Position numbers and translations under genes: made by a program. A stretch of DNA of 64,000 bases, taken from positions 85,678,389 to 85,742,388 of the forward strand of contig NC_039368.1 of the NCBI RefSeq assembly GCF_003573695.1, read 5' to 3'. Positions 35,586-46,464 of this stretch are shown piece by piece (within the stretch, counting starts at the first letter, position 1; every line of letters starts with the position of its first letter). The notes under the pieces are model-generated. The model saw only the letters and a program-made list of their open reading frames with translations, was not told the origin of the DNA and did no database searches. The DNA comes from Papaver somniferum. Its lineage: Eukaryota; Streptophyta; Magnoliopsida; Ranunculales; Papaveraceae.

Positions 35586-37085
35586 TGTTGTAATATTAAA
35601 TTTGTGGTAAATACGGATTCGATGCTCGGACTTGAATAGATTTAAAAACAAAAATATATACACAATTTGTCACAGGATCAAGAGATACTAGGACTCAGGA
35701 TTCCACCAATTCTTATACTCATGCGAATCAACTATTAATTCTAGACAATTATAGCTTATAATGATAACAAATATCGACTCTTTTCTTTGCCAAAAATAGA
35801 TTTTGTAAAGTATTAGATGTAAATCATAAGCATGATGCATCAAGAGTTCCTAGACTAAGCATACATCATCAGATAAAATCACAAATAATCAAGAAAAATC
35901 ATAAAACACTCGTAATAGTGCAAATAGTCATAAAAGAATTAAATAGAATTACTCATGCATAAAGAATGGTTTCCTCCATCATCCCAGTAATGGGGTTTAG
36001 CTACTCATAATAATCATGTTCTAAAAATAATTATTTGATGCTCAAAATATGATTAAAAGAGTGAAAAATATAATACAGTGAAACTACGACCCCCTTTAAG
36101 CGTCCAGAGAAGAACGATAAAAAACCACTGCTGTAAATAACCATACCTCACTGCTGCTGTTGACGTTGTTGTTTTAAGACCCTCAACTGTTAGTCGTTGT
36201 CACTGTTGATAAACGACTGTCTTCTGGAGTCTGTTCTTCGTGCTCTTTAATGGCAGCAGCAGCAGCAGAACTCCTCCTTCCTGCAGCTCCCGTTCTTCAC
36301 TCCTCTAGCCTCTATCTGGTCTCTGCTCGACCCAAAAACTCTTGATCCCCCTTCTCTTACATAAAACCAACTATTTATAGGCTTTAAATCCCCTTGAAAC
36401 TCGATCAAACCCCTTGGAAATCTCCATTATTCTTTACGGGTTGTTTGAAGAATAATCTTCTTCTTGTTGCGTTACAGGATGTTTCTAGCTATTCTCTCGT
36501 CTCAAATATCTTCTAGGACTTTTACCCAACTGTTTTGATGTATATCCCACGCAAGATATCCCATAAATCTCTCAAACTAATCTCAAACCCTAAACAGAAA
36601 CCGTGTGCACTGTCTTGACTTTGTGTGGATTTTCTGACTTATCCAGCCCAATTAGATGGGTCTAATCGCTTCTAACAGGTCCCTTATGTCTTGTAGAGTC
36701 CGTGGGTACCAAATTTGCCCATTGAATCGCCTCTTAGGTCACTCAAATCCTTGATCCAAAACTGTTGACGCTGCTGCCTTTTTTCCCGCCAAAATCCTGT
36801 TTTGAAACTTTGAAAATGACCTCCCCCTATCCAGTTCCGGTGTCCCTTTAGTACATGCCCTGAAATGGGGTGCCCCTTAGTAATTAGGTTACCCTTTATC
36901 CAAAGTGAGAGTCCGTATAGTAATTTTCTCCCACGAGCGCAAAAACCACTTTTTAGCCAATTTTGCCGCAAAAGCTTATTTCTCCAAAAACACCTACAAA
37001 GACATAAAATAACCAAATAAGTACAAAATCGAGCACTAACAATATAAACAATTGGGACAAATTAGACACATAAATGCGTCTATCA
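35586..37085 (-). repeat. 3' LTR of the inner element
   Basis: 1500 bases, TG...CA. Includes CAGCAGCAGCAGCAGAA near 36255. A 110-codon minus frame (37016-36687) is present in both LTRs, but it is probably fortuitous. Confidence 0.92.
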
Positions 37086-37100
37086 AATACCCCCAAACTT
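37086..37100 (-). other. Polypurine tract of the inner element
   Basis: On the minus strand AAGTTTGGGGGTATT directly precedes the 3' LTR. It is intact, unlike the decayed tract of the Athila element. Confidence 0.8.
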
Positions 37101-38194
37101 ATTATTTACTAGTCCTCGAGCAAATCTAATCTAAAATAAAATGACTACACTTAGCACGTGCAGTAAGACGTTAAACCACTAGGTGGCCCTAGTGGAGGAG
37201 TGTTGTCTCTGGGAGGTTTACCAGAGGTGTACCCACAAAACCTTAATACTCCAGAGCTTATCTATCTACGCAGAACCTTGGAAGGCACTAAAGAATCTCC
37301 TTGGTTGGCATACTTATTGACTACAGGAAGAAGTACCCTGATGCGAAATTCCAATTGATGTACACGAGTTTGCACTCAAGCATACTAAAATTCATATAAA
37401 GTGACAGATCTCTACTCAGATAGTTGCACTATGGACATCATATTCGGAGTCAAAACTAATCACATGGATAGATCAAGAAGATGGATATAGAAAACATAGA
37501 TGGTTTTGATGTTTATTAAGTGAACGACGTTTCCCATATCTGTCTGAAAGCCTCCGCCAAAATGAACCTATCCTAATGGATTGAGATACCAGTCTGACTA
37601 ATATCAACACACTGGCATATACAAGGGTACCAGTGGTCGATAACCTAACTCTAGGTCAACACAACTGGCATATACAAGGGTACCAGTGGTCGACTTTATT
37701 GAATTTATTCCTTTTGGTCAAATGGTCTGGTCTCAATATTCTCTTTTTCTTTTTTCTACTTTTTGGTAACTACCAATTTTTATTTTTTTTCTTTTCTCTT
37801 TCTCTTTTTCTTTTTCAACTTTTTTTTTTCATGGTATCTCAATCACTCTAATTCACCCTAGCATTGGTAACAACTTGAATCGTGGGCCCCACCTATCACT
37901 TAGAGAAACATAGTTTAAAAACAAAATAAAATAAAAATAGAAGTGAAAAGGACTCAACGAGATATGGTGAAACTATCATGTTATTTATAACACCTGAGCT
38001 CTGTGCTTTTATGAATAGACTCTTCTAGATGTTTCCATCTAATCAGATTGGTTCTTCAACTCCTACAACCAAAATGCTTCCATCCACTTAGATTAGTTAG
38101 TGCAATCCTAAATAGGCATAAATTTCTAAGCTCTGGAGTTTATTTATACTTACTGCAACTAAAAAGTTTCCCCCATACCCCCAAACTTAAATCT

Positions 38195-38210
38195 AACATT
38201 GTCCTCAATG
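38195..38210 (-). repeat. Inverted-repeat motif shared with Athila
   Basis: ACATTGTCCTCAATGT, identical to 28784-28799. On the minus strand TTAGATTTAAGTTTGGGGGT follows, a second purine tract. It lies just after the stop of the acidic frame, as it lies after integrase in the Athila element. Confidence 0.75.
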
Positions 38211-38364
38211 TTCTAAAGATAAAATTAAAAACATGAACAAGGAGAAACTATTACCATTTGAAGCAAAGGAGTTAAGGAAAGATATTACCTGGTTGCATGA
38301 GTTTGGGTTACCTCCCAAGAAGTGCTAAGTTTAAAGTCTTCAGCCAGACATAGAAAAGGTTTAG

Positions 38365-40149
38365 TCAACTCGAACCGTATAACAGTAGCCGGAATAACTG
38401 TGGGTCTTTAAAACCAAAAAGAGCTGACAAAAGGAAACTATAGTGAACCAAGAAAATGTACAAGACTAGCATGCCCTTACCTAGTTTCTGTATAACTATC
38501 GCTAATTGCGGTTCAGGTTCAGGTTCTATGAAGGGGTCTAAATAGACAATTTTCCTCGGATGCATTTCTTCATAGGTAGGATCCAAATTATTAGGTCCTA
38601 GAGTCTGGAAAAACTCAGATAAGAACCCGGAATCACAAAATAACCTAAATAATTTAGGATCCTCTAAGTCAATTAGGTAAGACTTACATAGTTGACCACA
38701 GTCAGAGTAGTGGTCATTCTGAAGCAAATGTGTCGATTCTAATTTCATAAAGTACTTAGGCTTAGTCTTAGAACTTAATAAGTGACACATTTGAAATCTA
38801 AACGTTCCCACAGTTGGAAGAAAACTATTTGGTGGGAAAAGAAAGTCAATCTGGGGATCATAGCCTGGGCAAACCACATCAACCAGAGGATGGGTTTCTA
38901 ACGACTGAACTTCTTCCTGGATATCATTAGGCTCGGGAAAACGAGTATGAAGGTAATCTTGTAAAATGGTTGAGGCATAGATATCAAGTCCTAAGTGTGG
39001 GGACTTTCTGAGAGTTAAAGGTAAGGCACTAGGGAAGTGATAATCACCCCCAAACTTAGAGTTTTCAGTGTCTCTAGATAGACCTCTAATTATTTCTTGA
39101 ATTTCCGTATCTTCAGAGTCCTTAAAATATTCAAGAGATTCTTCTAAGTTATTATCAGGTAGTGCATCTTTACTCATCTCTACAGGTCTATCTTCTTCTT
39201 CCAAGACTATTGTTTCTAAGTCGCTAGACTCTAAAACAGTATTTTCGAAATGAACCCGTTCCTCTAAACCACTATCGGCTTCGTAATCAAAAGGAAAAAC
39301 TACATCGTCTAAAACGGTGGTATCCCTAATCAAATCCTCGTCCTTTTGAATAGGTGAATAATCATAAAAATTATTTGGATTTGAACTAGAAATAATATAA
39401 TCACTATACAACTCAAATGGATTACTAGATTCCTGATCACTATGCCTACATATTTCAGATTCTTCATCACTACTATCCTCATCATCATAATAGTACGAAG
39501 ATGATTGAATCTTATCTAAATAAGTAGTGTTACCAATTATAACCTCGTTATCTTGATTATGTGAAAAAGTATCTTCATTCTCAAGGGTATTATTGGATAC
39601 ACTATATTGGCAATTCAAGTTATTTCGAGCAATACTTTCGTTCGTCTCTAACTCAAGTCTACGTGTCGACTCAGCTATCCTCTCAAGGGTCTCTTCCAAA
39701 GAAAGTTCCCTTAGTGTAGGATCTAAGTTTTGAGTTAATCTATTGAGGATATCTTCTACAGATTCAGTTGTTGTTGCAGTTCTTTCGTCCATAACTACGT
39801 TATTCACCTCATTTAATTTATACGTCGATTCAGCTAACTGACGTGATGACTCATATAAATTCCTGAGAGTCTCTTATAGAGAAGGAATATGAACTGAAGG
39901 ATCATAATAAGGACTACTTTTCAATAGTTTGATTGTATCCTCTAGAGACGAAGAACTAGTACTATAATCTTCTTGCTCGTATGACTGATGCACGTGTGGA
40001 TAGTAATTGGGCTCACCATGGTATGACCCATAACCTTCAAAAGGTTGGCGTTCCCAACCACTATTTACACTATGGTCATAATAATGTCCATATTGTTCAG
40101 TTGGATAATTATATTCATTCTGATGGCTATTATAATTCCAGTTTGACAT
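38365..40149 (-). pseudogene. Acidic frame of about 594 codons with one stop, function unknown
   Basis: ATG 40149 (MSNWNYNSHQNEYNYPTEQY) opens a Tyr/Asn/His-rich head with PHVHQSYEQEDYSTSSSS. A single TAA at about 39876-39874 is the only stop. The same frame continues and restarts at ATG 39807 up to 38365. The body is rich in Glu, Asp and Ser (DDEDSSDEESEICRHSDQES). Heptad-like words recur: ETLRNLYESSRQLAEST and ETLERIAESTRRLELE. Near the end come YLDPFIEPEPEPQ, KLGKGMLVLYIFLVHYSFLL (a possible membrane helix) and the tail. I see no protease, polymerase or zinc motif. It could be a very diverged structural protein or a captured gene. The C-terminal part is conserved in the truncated relative at 22567-22811. 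Confidence 0.7.
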
Positions 40150-41240
40150 TTTAACTGCAAGGGAATTCTAAACAAGCACAAAGAAGGCTGACTCGACCAC
40201 GACAAACCTATTTTATCTAGCAAACAAAAAGCATGATGGCTCCCTTAGATTGTTTCTAGACTAGCTTCTATCTCTCGAAGGGGAATTCGTTACAGTTTGA
40301 GCAAGCCCCTCTGGAATCAATCCGAGTCAAAGTAAGTTGAATTGAGGTGAGGGGAGCTCAGTGGAGCTTTGATACCCAAGGCCTCACCGCTATCACAAGG
40401 CGGCGCAGTCACGCATTCAACTCACAGAAACCATTATGAACTTCGAGGTGTGCTTAAAAAAGTAACCAATATCCTTCGAAATTTTTTCCTAATAAGCGCG
40501 TTACCCTATCGGTCTCGTTCTAGTCAAGTTTTAAGCTTGGATTCGCGTTAGGTTTCGTTTTCCTAAGGCGGGCAAGAAGGAAACGAGAATGAAATCCGAG
40601 TCCTTATCTTGATTTGGCCAGGCCTTTCCCTTTACTAGGAAATTAAAAACAGTCCAAATTCGTCCTCAATCAATGAATCACCTTAAGGAATACAGTAACT
40701 CGCTTACAGGAGATTCGCGAGTGTTTCGATGGACTTACCTCCCGTACCAGACGGGGGATGAACCGTTGAAGTCGACTCGGGCCACGACTCCTATGTCATG
40801 TACGAACCCGAGGGGCCGAGACGATATTGTAATCGTCGTCCTTCCCTGCACACAGTTTATATAATTTTTTTTTATATAACCCTTCCGTAGGGTTAAAAAA
40901 ATTAAAAATAAAAAAATGTCCAAAAGTCCAGAATAAAGTCCAAATAAAAAGTCCAAAAATTACAAAAATTATGAAAAATAAAGCCTATTTACAAATTCAA
41001 AAAATAAAATAAAAGCTATATACAAAAAAAAATAATAATAATAAAAATTAAATCCTAAAAAAAAATTATGTCTTTTTTTTTTTTTTCTCTTTCAGCTTTT
41101 AGCTTTAAGCTTTTTGTTCCCAAGTCCTTAGTATTCCACTTCGAACCTGTAAATCAAAGACACAAAAACAAACGTAAAAGGGAACAAATAATAATAAATA
41201 ATAAAAAAAAATTAAACCTAAAAACAAATCTATATACAAG
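40150..41240 (-). other. Leader region of the inner element
   Basis: Between the primer-binding site and the acidic frame. AT-rich near the LTR with oligo-A/T runs at 40860-41090, then GC-richer at 40240-40850. No coding frame is supported. It probably holds packaging signals. Confidence 0.5.
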
Positions 41241-41258
41241 TCCGCGTCGGCGGCGCCA
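41241..41258 (-). other. Primer-binding site of the inner element
   Basis: On the minus strand TGGCGCCGCCGACGCGGA lies three bases after the 5' LTR end. The TGG needed to pair with a tRNA CCA end is intact. The first seven bases equal the usual plant Ty3/gypsy site. Confidence 0.7.
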
Positions 41259-41261
41259 TTT

Positions 41262-42770
41262 TGTTGTAATATTAAATTTGCGGTAAATACGGACTCGATG
41301 CTCGGACTTGAATAGATTTAAAAACAAAAATATATACACAATTTGTCACAGGATCAAGAGATACTAGGACTCAGGATTCCACCAATTCTTATACTCATGC
41401 GAATCAACTATTAATTCTAGACAATTATAGCTTATAATGATAACAAATATCGACTCTTTTCTTTGCCAAAAATAGATTTTGTAAAGTATTAGATGTAAAT
41501 CATAAGCATGATGCATCAAGAGTTCCTAGACTAAGCATACATCATCAGATAAAATCACAAATAATCAAGAAAAATCATAAAACACTCATAATAGTGCAAA
41601 TAGTCATAAAAGAATTAAATAGAATTACTCATGCATAAAGAATGGTTTCCTCCATCATCCCAGTAATGGGGTTTAGCTACTCATAATAATCATGTTCTAA
41701 AAATAAATATTTGATGCTCAAAATATGATTAAAAGAGTGAAAAATATAATACAGTGAAACTACGACCCGCTTTAAGCGTCCAGAGAAGAACGATAAAAAA
41801 CCACTGCTGTAAATAACGATACCTCACCGCTGCTGTTGACGCTGTTTATTTAAGACCCTCATATGCTAGTCGTTATCACTGTTGATAAACTACTGTCATA
41901 TGGAGTCTGTTCTTCGTGTTCTTCGTTCTCTTTAATGGCAGCAGCAGCAGCAGAACTCCTCCTTCCTGCAGCTCCCGTTCTTCACTCCTCTAGCCTCTCT
42001 CTGGTCTCTGATCGACCCCAAACCTCTTGATCCCCCTTCTCTGACATAAAACCAACTATTTATAGGCTTTAAATCCCCTTGAAACTCGATCAAACCCCTT
42101 GGAAATCTCCATTATTCTTTACGGGTTGTTTGAAGAATAATCTTCTTCTTGTTGCGTTACAGGATGTTTCTAGCTATTCTCTCGTCTCAAATATCTTCTA
42201 GGACTTTTACCCAACTGTTTTGATGTATATGCCACGCAAGATATCCCATAAATCTCTCAAACTAATCTCAAACCCTAAACAGAAACCGTGTGCACTGTCT
42301 TGACTTTTTGTGGATTTTATGACTTATCCAGCCCAATTAGATGGGTCTAATCGCTTCTAACAGGTCCCTTATGTCTTGTAGAGTCCGTGGGTACCAAATT
42401 TGCCCATTGAATCGCCTCCTAGGTCGCTCAAATCCTTGATCCAAAACTGTTGACGCTGCTGCCTTTTTTCCCGCCAAAATCCAGTTTTGAAACTTTGAAG
42501 ATGACCTCCCCCTATCCAGTTCCGGTGTCCCTTTAGTACATGCCCCGAAATGGGGTTCCCCTTAGTAATTAGGTTACCCCTTATCCAAAGTGAGAGTCCG
42601 TATAGTAATTTTCTCCCACGAGCGCAAAAACCACTTTTTAGCCAATTTCGCCGCAAAAGCTTATTTCTCCAAAAACACCTACAAAGACATAAAATAACCA
42701 AATAAGTACAAAATCTAGCACTAACAATATAAACAATTGGGACAAATTAGACACATAAATACGTCTATCA
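41262..42770 (-). repeat. 5' LTR of the inner element
   Basis: 1509 bases, nearly identical to 35586-37085. Differences are mostly single bases, plus short indels around 41845-41935. Confidence 0.92.
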
Positions 42771-42775
42771 CACTC

Positions 42776-43353
42776 TCCTGGATACTTGTTCAAAACTCAT
42801 TTGTAGGTTCGGGTTAGGTCATTGGATCATCTTCTAGACGAAAATCTACACTTAAAAACTTCCGAAAACTTGATTTTTATGTTGCAGGTTCGGCTGACTC
42901 GAGTTGATGCGTTTTGAGCCGAACCTCTCTCTGTAACTTCAAATCTTCAAATCTTGTTTTGCTCATAACTTCTTCGTCCGATGTCGGAATAACCTCATTA
43001 TTTTTGTGTTCTTTTCATAATTGAATTATCTTTAAGATGGTGGTAAGAAATCCTTAATTTGGACGAGATGAATTCGGCTCTTGGTCTTCCTTCATTGATA
43101 GACTTCATTTCTTTAACACTTTTCGTAGCAATTTTCCTCTTTTCGCACAACCTTGCCTGCTCCAAATATCGCCTGTGGATTGACCTTTATGTCTTTTTAG
43201 ATCCAAAAGAGTGCTTTCTTCCTTCTTTTACTCCATATGACTCCAAAGTACCTAAATACTCAAAAACAAACATAAGATACATAATTTACAAGAAAAGTAG
43301 CAAAGAAAGCATAAATATTAAATATAAAATTAGGTGTTTTACAACACCTATCA
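42776..43353 (-). repeat. 5' LTR of the Athila element, outer part
   Basis: Continues the LTR interrupted at 35585, with TCCTGGATACTTGTTC matching 26357 onwards, to the end CACCTATCA. Together the two parts make 1768 bases. Confidence 0.9.
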
Positions 43354-43379
43354 GTAGCCGTGGAATAGGCGTCAATGCA

Positions 43380-45300
43380 TAATTGTTCTGGAGAGGGCCT
43401 CCATACATAACAAAAACAATAAGGGGAGATAGGATCTACCTGTCTCAATCCCCTTGTTGGCTTGAATAATTTTGTGGGAGACCCATTAATGAGAACTGAC
43501 AAAGTAGTCGTCGACATACACTAGTGAACCAAGTTACACCACTTCTCATTAAACCCAAATTTAGACATTATTTGAAGCAAGTAGGTCTATTCGACTCTAT
43601 CGAATTCCTTTGACATATCAATTTTTAGCCCCATAAAGCCTTTCTTAGATTTGAAGTTTTTCATCATTTGTATGATTTCATGCGCTATAGTGATATTTTC
43701 AGAAATCTGCCTTCCTGTAATGAAGACAGATTGGTATGGCGAAATCATTTTATCAAGCAAATTTTTCATTCTTCTTGCCATGAGTTTTGAAATGACCTTA
43801 TAAGTAGTGTTAGCGAAGGCTATAGGCCCGAACTCTGCCGGAGTGGTCGAGTTCAGGATTTTAGGAATTAAAGAGATAAAGGAAGCATTCATCTCCTTAA
43901 AGATGTTCCAAGAAAGTTTGGACCATTTTTACTAGGGCAGGCGCAATGATATCCCAATTTTGTTGAAAAAAAATAGACGGGAAGCCATCTGGCCTAAAAA
44001 TTTGTCAGGGTCCATCGAAAACAGAACATGCTTTGTCGCTCTGGGTTATGTAAGAAGGGATTAAGTTTATCATATTTTGATCTATTTCAGGGTTTACAGT
44101 AGTAGCTGTTTCACGAAAGTGATTTTTTTATACATTCGACAATATCATTTTTGTTATCTAAGCACTCACTGTTTTCAGTCTTAAGGGTTTCAATTATGTT
44201 TCTTCTAGATCTCTGTTTAGCCTTACTATGAAAAAATTTCGTATTTCTGTCCCCTAGAGAGAAGTTTTGGTCCCTACTTTCGTCTTTCCAAATTTTTTCT
44301 TTTATGGCGTACCATTTAGATAACTCCTTTATAAGATCACTCAGGTCTGTAATTTTGTTAGAGTAATTAGGTCTTTTGTTTGTTCTGTCTCGCTCCTTGT
44401 TTATATTCTCAATGTTACTATGAATATTACCAAAACTAGTTTTATTTCAAAGTTTCAGAATATGTTTAACATTTGTTAGATTTTTATTAACTTTCTGTGC
44501 CGGTGAACCCCGCACATGAGAATTTCAATTTTCCTGAATTAGAGGTTTACAATCATCATGTTTTATCCACTCCCCAAAGTATCTGAAAGGAATATCCCCA
44601 TCATTCCAGTGGTTATGAGTGTTTAATATTATTGCGATATGGTCTGAAGCAAGGGGCCCTAGATATTTTATGCTTGAGTTAGGGAGTTTTCTGTTCCACT
44701 TAGAATTAACCAAAGCCATGTCCATCATCTGCTCTATATTTTTATCACTAGTTCTGTGGTTATTCCAAGTGGAAGTGTAGCCAGAAAATCTCAAATCCAT
44801 TAGTTCACAGTTGTTTATCAGATTGTTGAAAATCCTAGCCTCATTACTTTTAAAAGGAAATTTGTTATTCTTTTCTTCTTCATTGAGAACCACGTTAAAG
44901 TCTCCAATAATTATCCAAGGATGGTTTATAGTAACCGGCATATCTTCTATGATCTTCCAAGAATTTAGTTTATGTGGCCTATAAGGACTCCCATAAAAAC
45001 AAGTGAGATTCTAGATACTATCATTTTGATGGTTGGAAATCGAAGCATTTAAGTGGTTATAAGCAAAGTCCATAATTTGTATATTCACGTTACTTTTCCA
45101 GATGAGGCACATACCTCTTGCACTTCCTCTGGGGGAACTAGGTGATACTTATAAACATGCATTCGTTTTAAAATAGTAATATATTTTGTTGCTTGGTTTC
45201 AGATAAGAAGAGAATATCAGGAGGACTCCCTGTTTAGGGTATCCGCTGAACTGTTTTGAGAGTCTGGTTTCCTAATCCCTGGCAGTTCTATGCTAGCATA
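43380..45300 (-). pseudogene. LINE ORF2, copy B
   Basis: Same structure and same 3' loss as in copy A. The endonuclease frame 44941-44525 is open through IIGDFNVVLNEEE, FSGYTSTWNNHRTS, MMDMALVNSKWNRKL and GPLASDHIAIILNTH, so the SDH catalytic motif survives here although it is cut off in copy A. The reverse transcriptase frame 43892-43587 reads LIPKILNSTTPAEFGPIAF, VFITGRQISEN and LKIDMSKEFDRVE, with Asp kept where copy A has Asn. A second frame (43517-43260) contains the RQVDPISPYCF end. Joint loss of the region after this point shows that the truncation predates the duplication. Confidence 0.85.
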
Positions 45301-46159
45301 CTAATAAAATGCCAGAAGTATGAAATCACATGATACTTGAATTTTATTAAGACTATGTAGTTAAAGATCTTAACATGGAATCCTAGGTTATCAGCATGCT
45401 TTCGGTTGGAATGGATAGAAATTGATATGATTCACCTCCTCTTACTCCATTTCTTTCTTTAAGTAGGTCAGCAGAGTTTTTCGTCTAGCTTCTTTTGTTC
45501 TCGGTAGTTTCCTTTTCATCCAGTTATAGCAAATGGTACCTGGAATCAAAATTAAAAAAAGATTGCATTAATCTTGTGAGAGATATTTTTGTTAGTTGTT
45601 TGCAGAATTTAATGAATTTCTTAGATCTGCTAATAAGTACTCATAGAAAGAGTACAGATAAATTTTAGTTACGTTAAAAAAAAAAAGAAATTCGAAAATA
45701 AATCAAATCAAACAAAATTTACTACAAATAAAAATAGATTAGGAGGAGTTTAAGAAATTCGAAATATTTAGATAATCCAGAAGAGATCATAGAGTCAAAG
45801 AGGGGTGTAGCTGAGGACTTCGATGAATCCAAAAGAAAAAATTTGGACGCAGTTGAATGAGATGCAGATAAATATTCCAAAATTATGTAAAATCCAGGGG
45901 TCTTTGATAACATAGAAGATTCCAGAGGGGTTTTGATTAGATAAGCATGGGAATGAATTAATGGTGGTTTTTGGTGATCGCCACCGTCGATGACGGTGGT
46001 TACCAGCTAGTTTATGGTGTCTGCAGACAAAATAGTGGTGGTTACTGGTAATATAGAGGTGGTTTTGGTTAACTTTTAGCATAGGATAATTTTGACGAGA
46101 AGATGGGTCAATGAAACGTACCTAGTAAAGTAAGGTTCCAAAATTGAAGTTTTTCTGTC

Positions 46160-46365
46160 TTAGACCGGTTCCTATGGGGGTGGATAACCCACCCATTTTC
46201 CATGCCAGCTGGCCTGTCAAACTGGTCGCGCCACTATGGTAAAAACATTAAGCAATTGAGTCACCATCGAGCGGTCGAGACTACACCGCTAGCGATCTCG
46301 TAGCGATCGCTCGGTCTAGTTTACACCGCTAATGGTTTAATCTCGACCGTCCACGGTCGGTGCTC
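46160..46365. promoter_or_regulatory. GC-rich palindromic region upstream of the PMD-like gene, copy B
   Basis: Counterpart of 19136-19345. The palindrome is now imperfect (CATGCCAGCTGGCCTG). The words ACCGCTAGCG, GCGATCGC and CGACCG/CGGTCG are kept. Confidence 0.45.
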
Positions 46366-46371
46366 TACCGC

Positions 46372-46380
46372 CTATAAATA
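46372..46380 (+). promoter_or_regulatory. TATA box of the PMD-like gene, copy B
   Basis: CTATAAATA lies 85 bases before ATG 46465. A short untranslated leader is expected. The matching site in copy A is CTATGAATA. Confidence 0.5.
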
Positions 46381-46464
46381 CCCATATTCCCTTCAGTTTT
46401 CATTCACAAAAAAAAAATTCTTTCTTCCCTTCTCTAGAGAGCAGACCAGAGCGATTTTTTAAAA

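Larger units (their letters stand above)
35586..42770 (-). mobile_element. Non-autonomous 7.2 kb LTR element with an acidic frame
   Basis: LTRs 35586-37085 and 41262-42770 both run TGTTGTAATATT to GTCTATCA. CACTC flanks the element on both sides (35581-35585 and 42771-42775), and the uninterrupted Athila LTR near 26351 shows the original CACTCTCCTGG. The LTRs differ at only about 1% of positions by eye, so the insertion is young relative to its host. A primer-binding site and an intact polypurine tract are present. No gag, protease, reverse transcriptase or integrase motif is found. Its size and missing pol genes fit the LARD class. Structural hallmarks are shared with the Athila element around it. 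Confidence 0.9.
25558..43353 (-). mobile_element. Athila-type Ty3/gypsy retrotransposon, itself interrupted
   Basis: Bounded by LTRs 25558-26935 and 34396-43353; the second is split by the element at 35586-42770. Flanks are GTAGT (25553-25557) and GTAGC (43354-43358), a target duplication with one change, and copy A preserves the empty site GTAGCCGTGAC. Read on the minus strand the order is gag, protease, reverse transcriptase, RNase H, integrase, then 2 kb of non-coding DNA. Wording such as RVCIDDRKLN, MLERLAGHSYYCFL and [10 protein letters not shown] is typical of the Athila lineage. Catalytic residues are lost in two enzymes, so it cannot move by its own proteins. Confidence 0.92.

Noticed and set aside
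36684..37016. A 110-codon frame present in both LTRs of the inner element (also 42369-42701).
   Set aside because: It lies wholly in the LTRs, so both copies are the same sequence. There is no domain and the composition is odd. Probably fortuitous.
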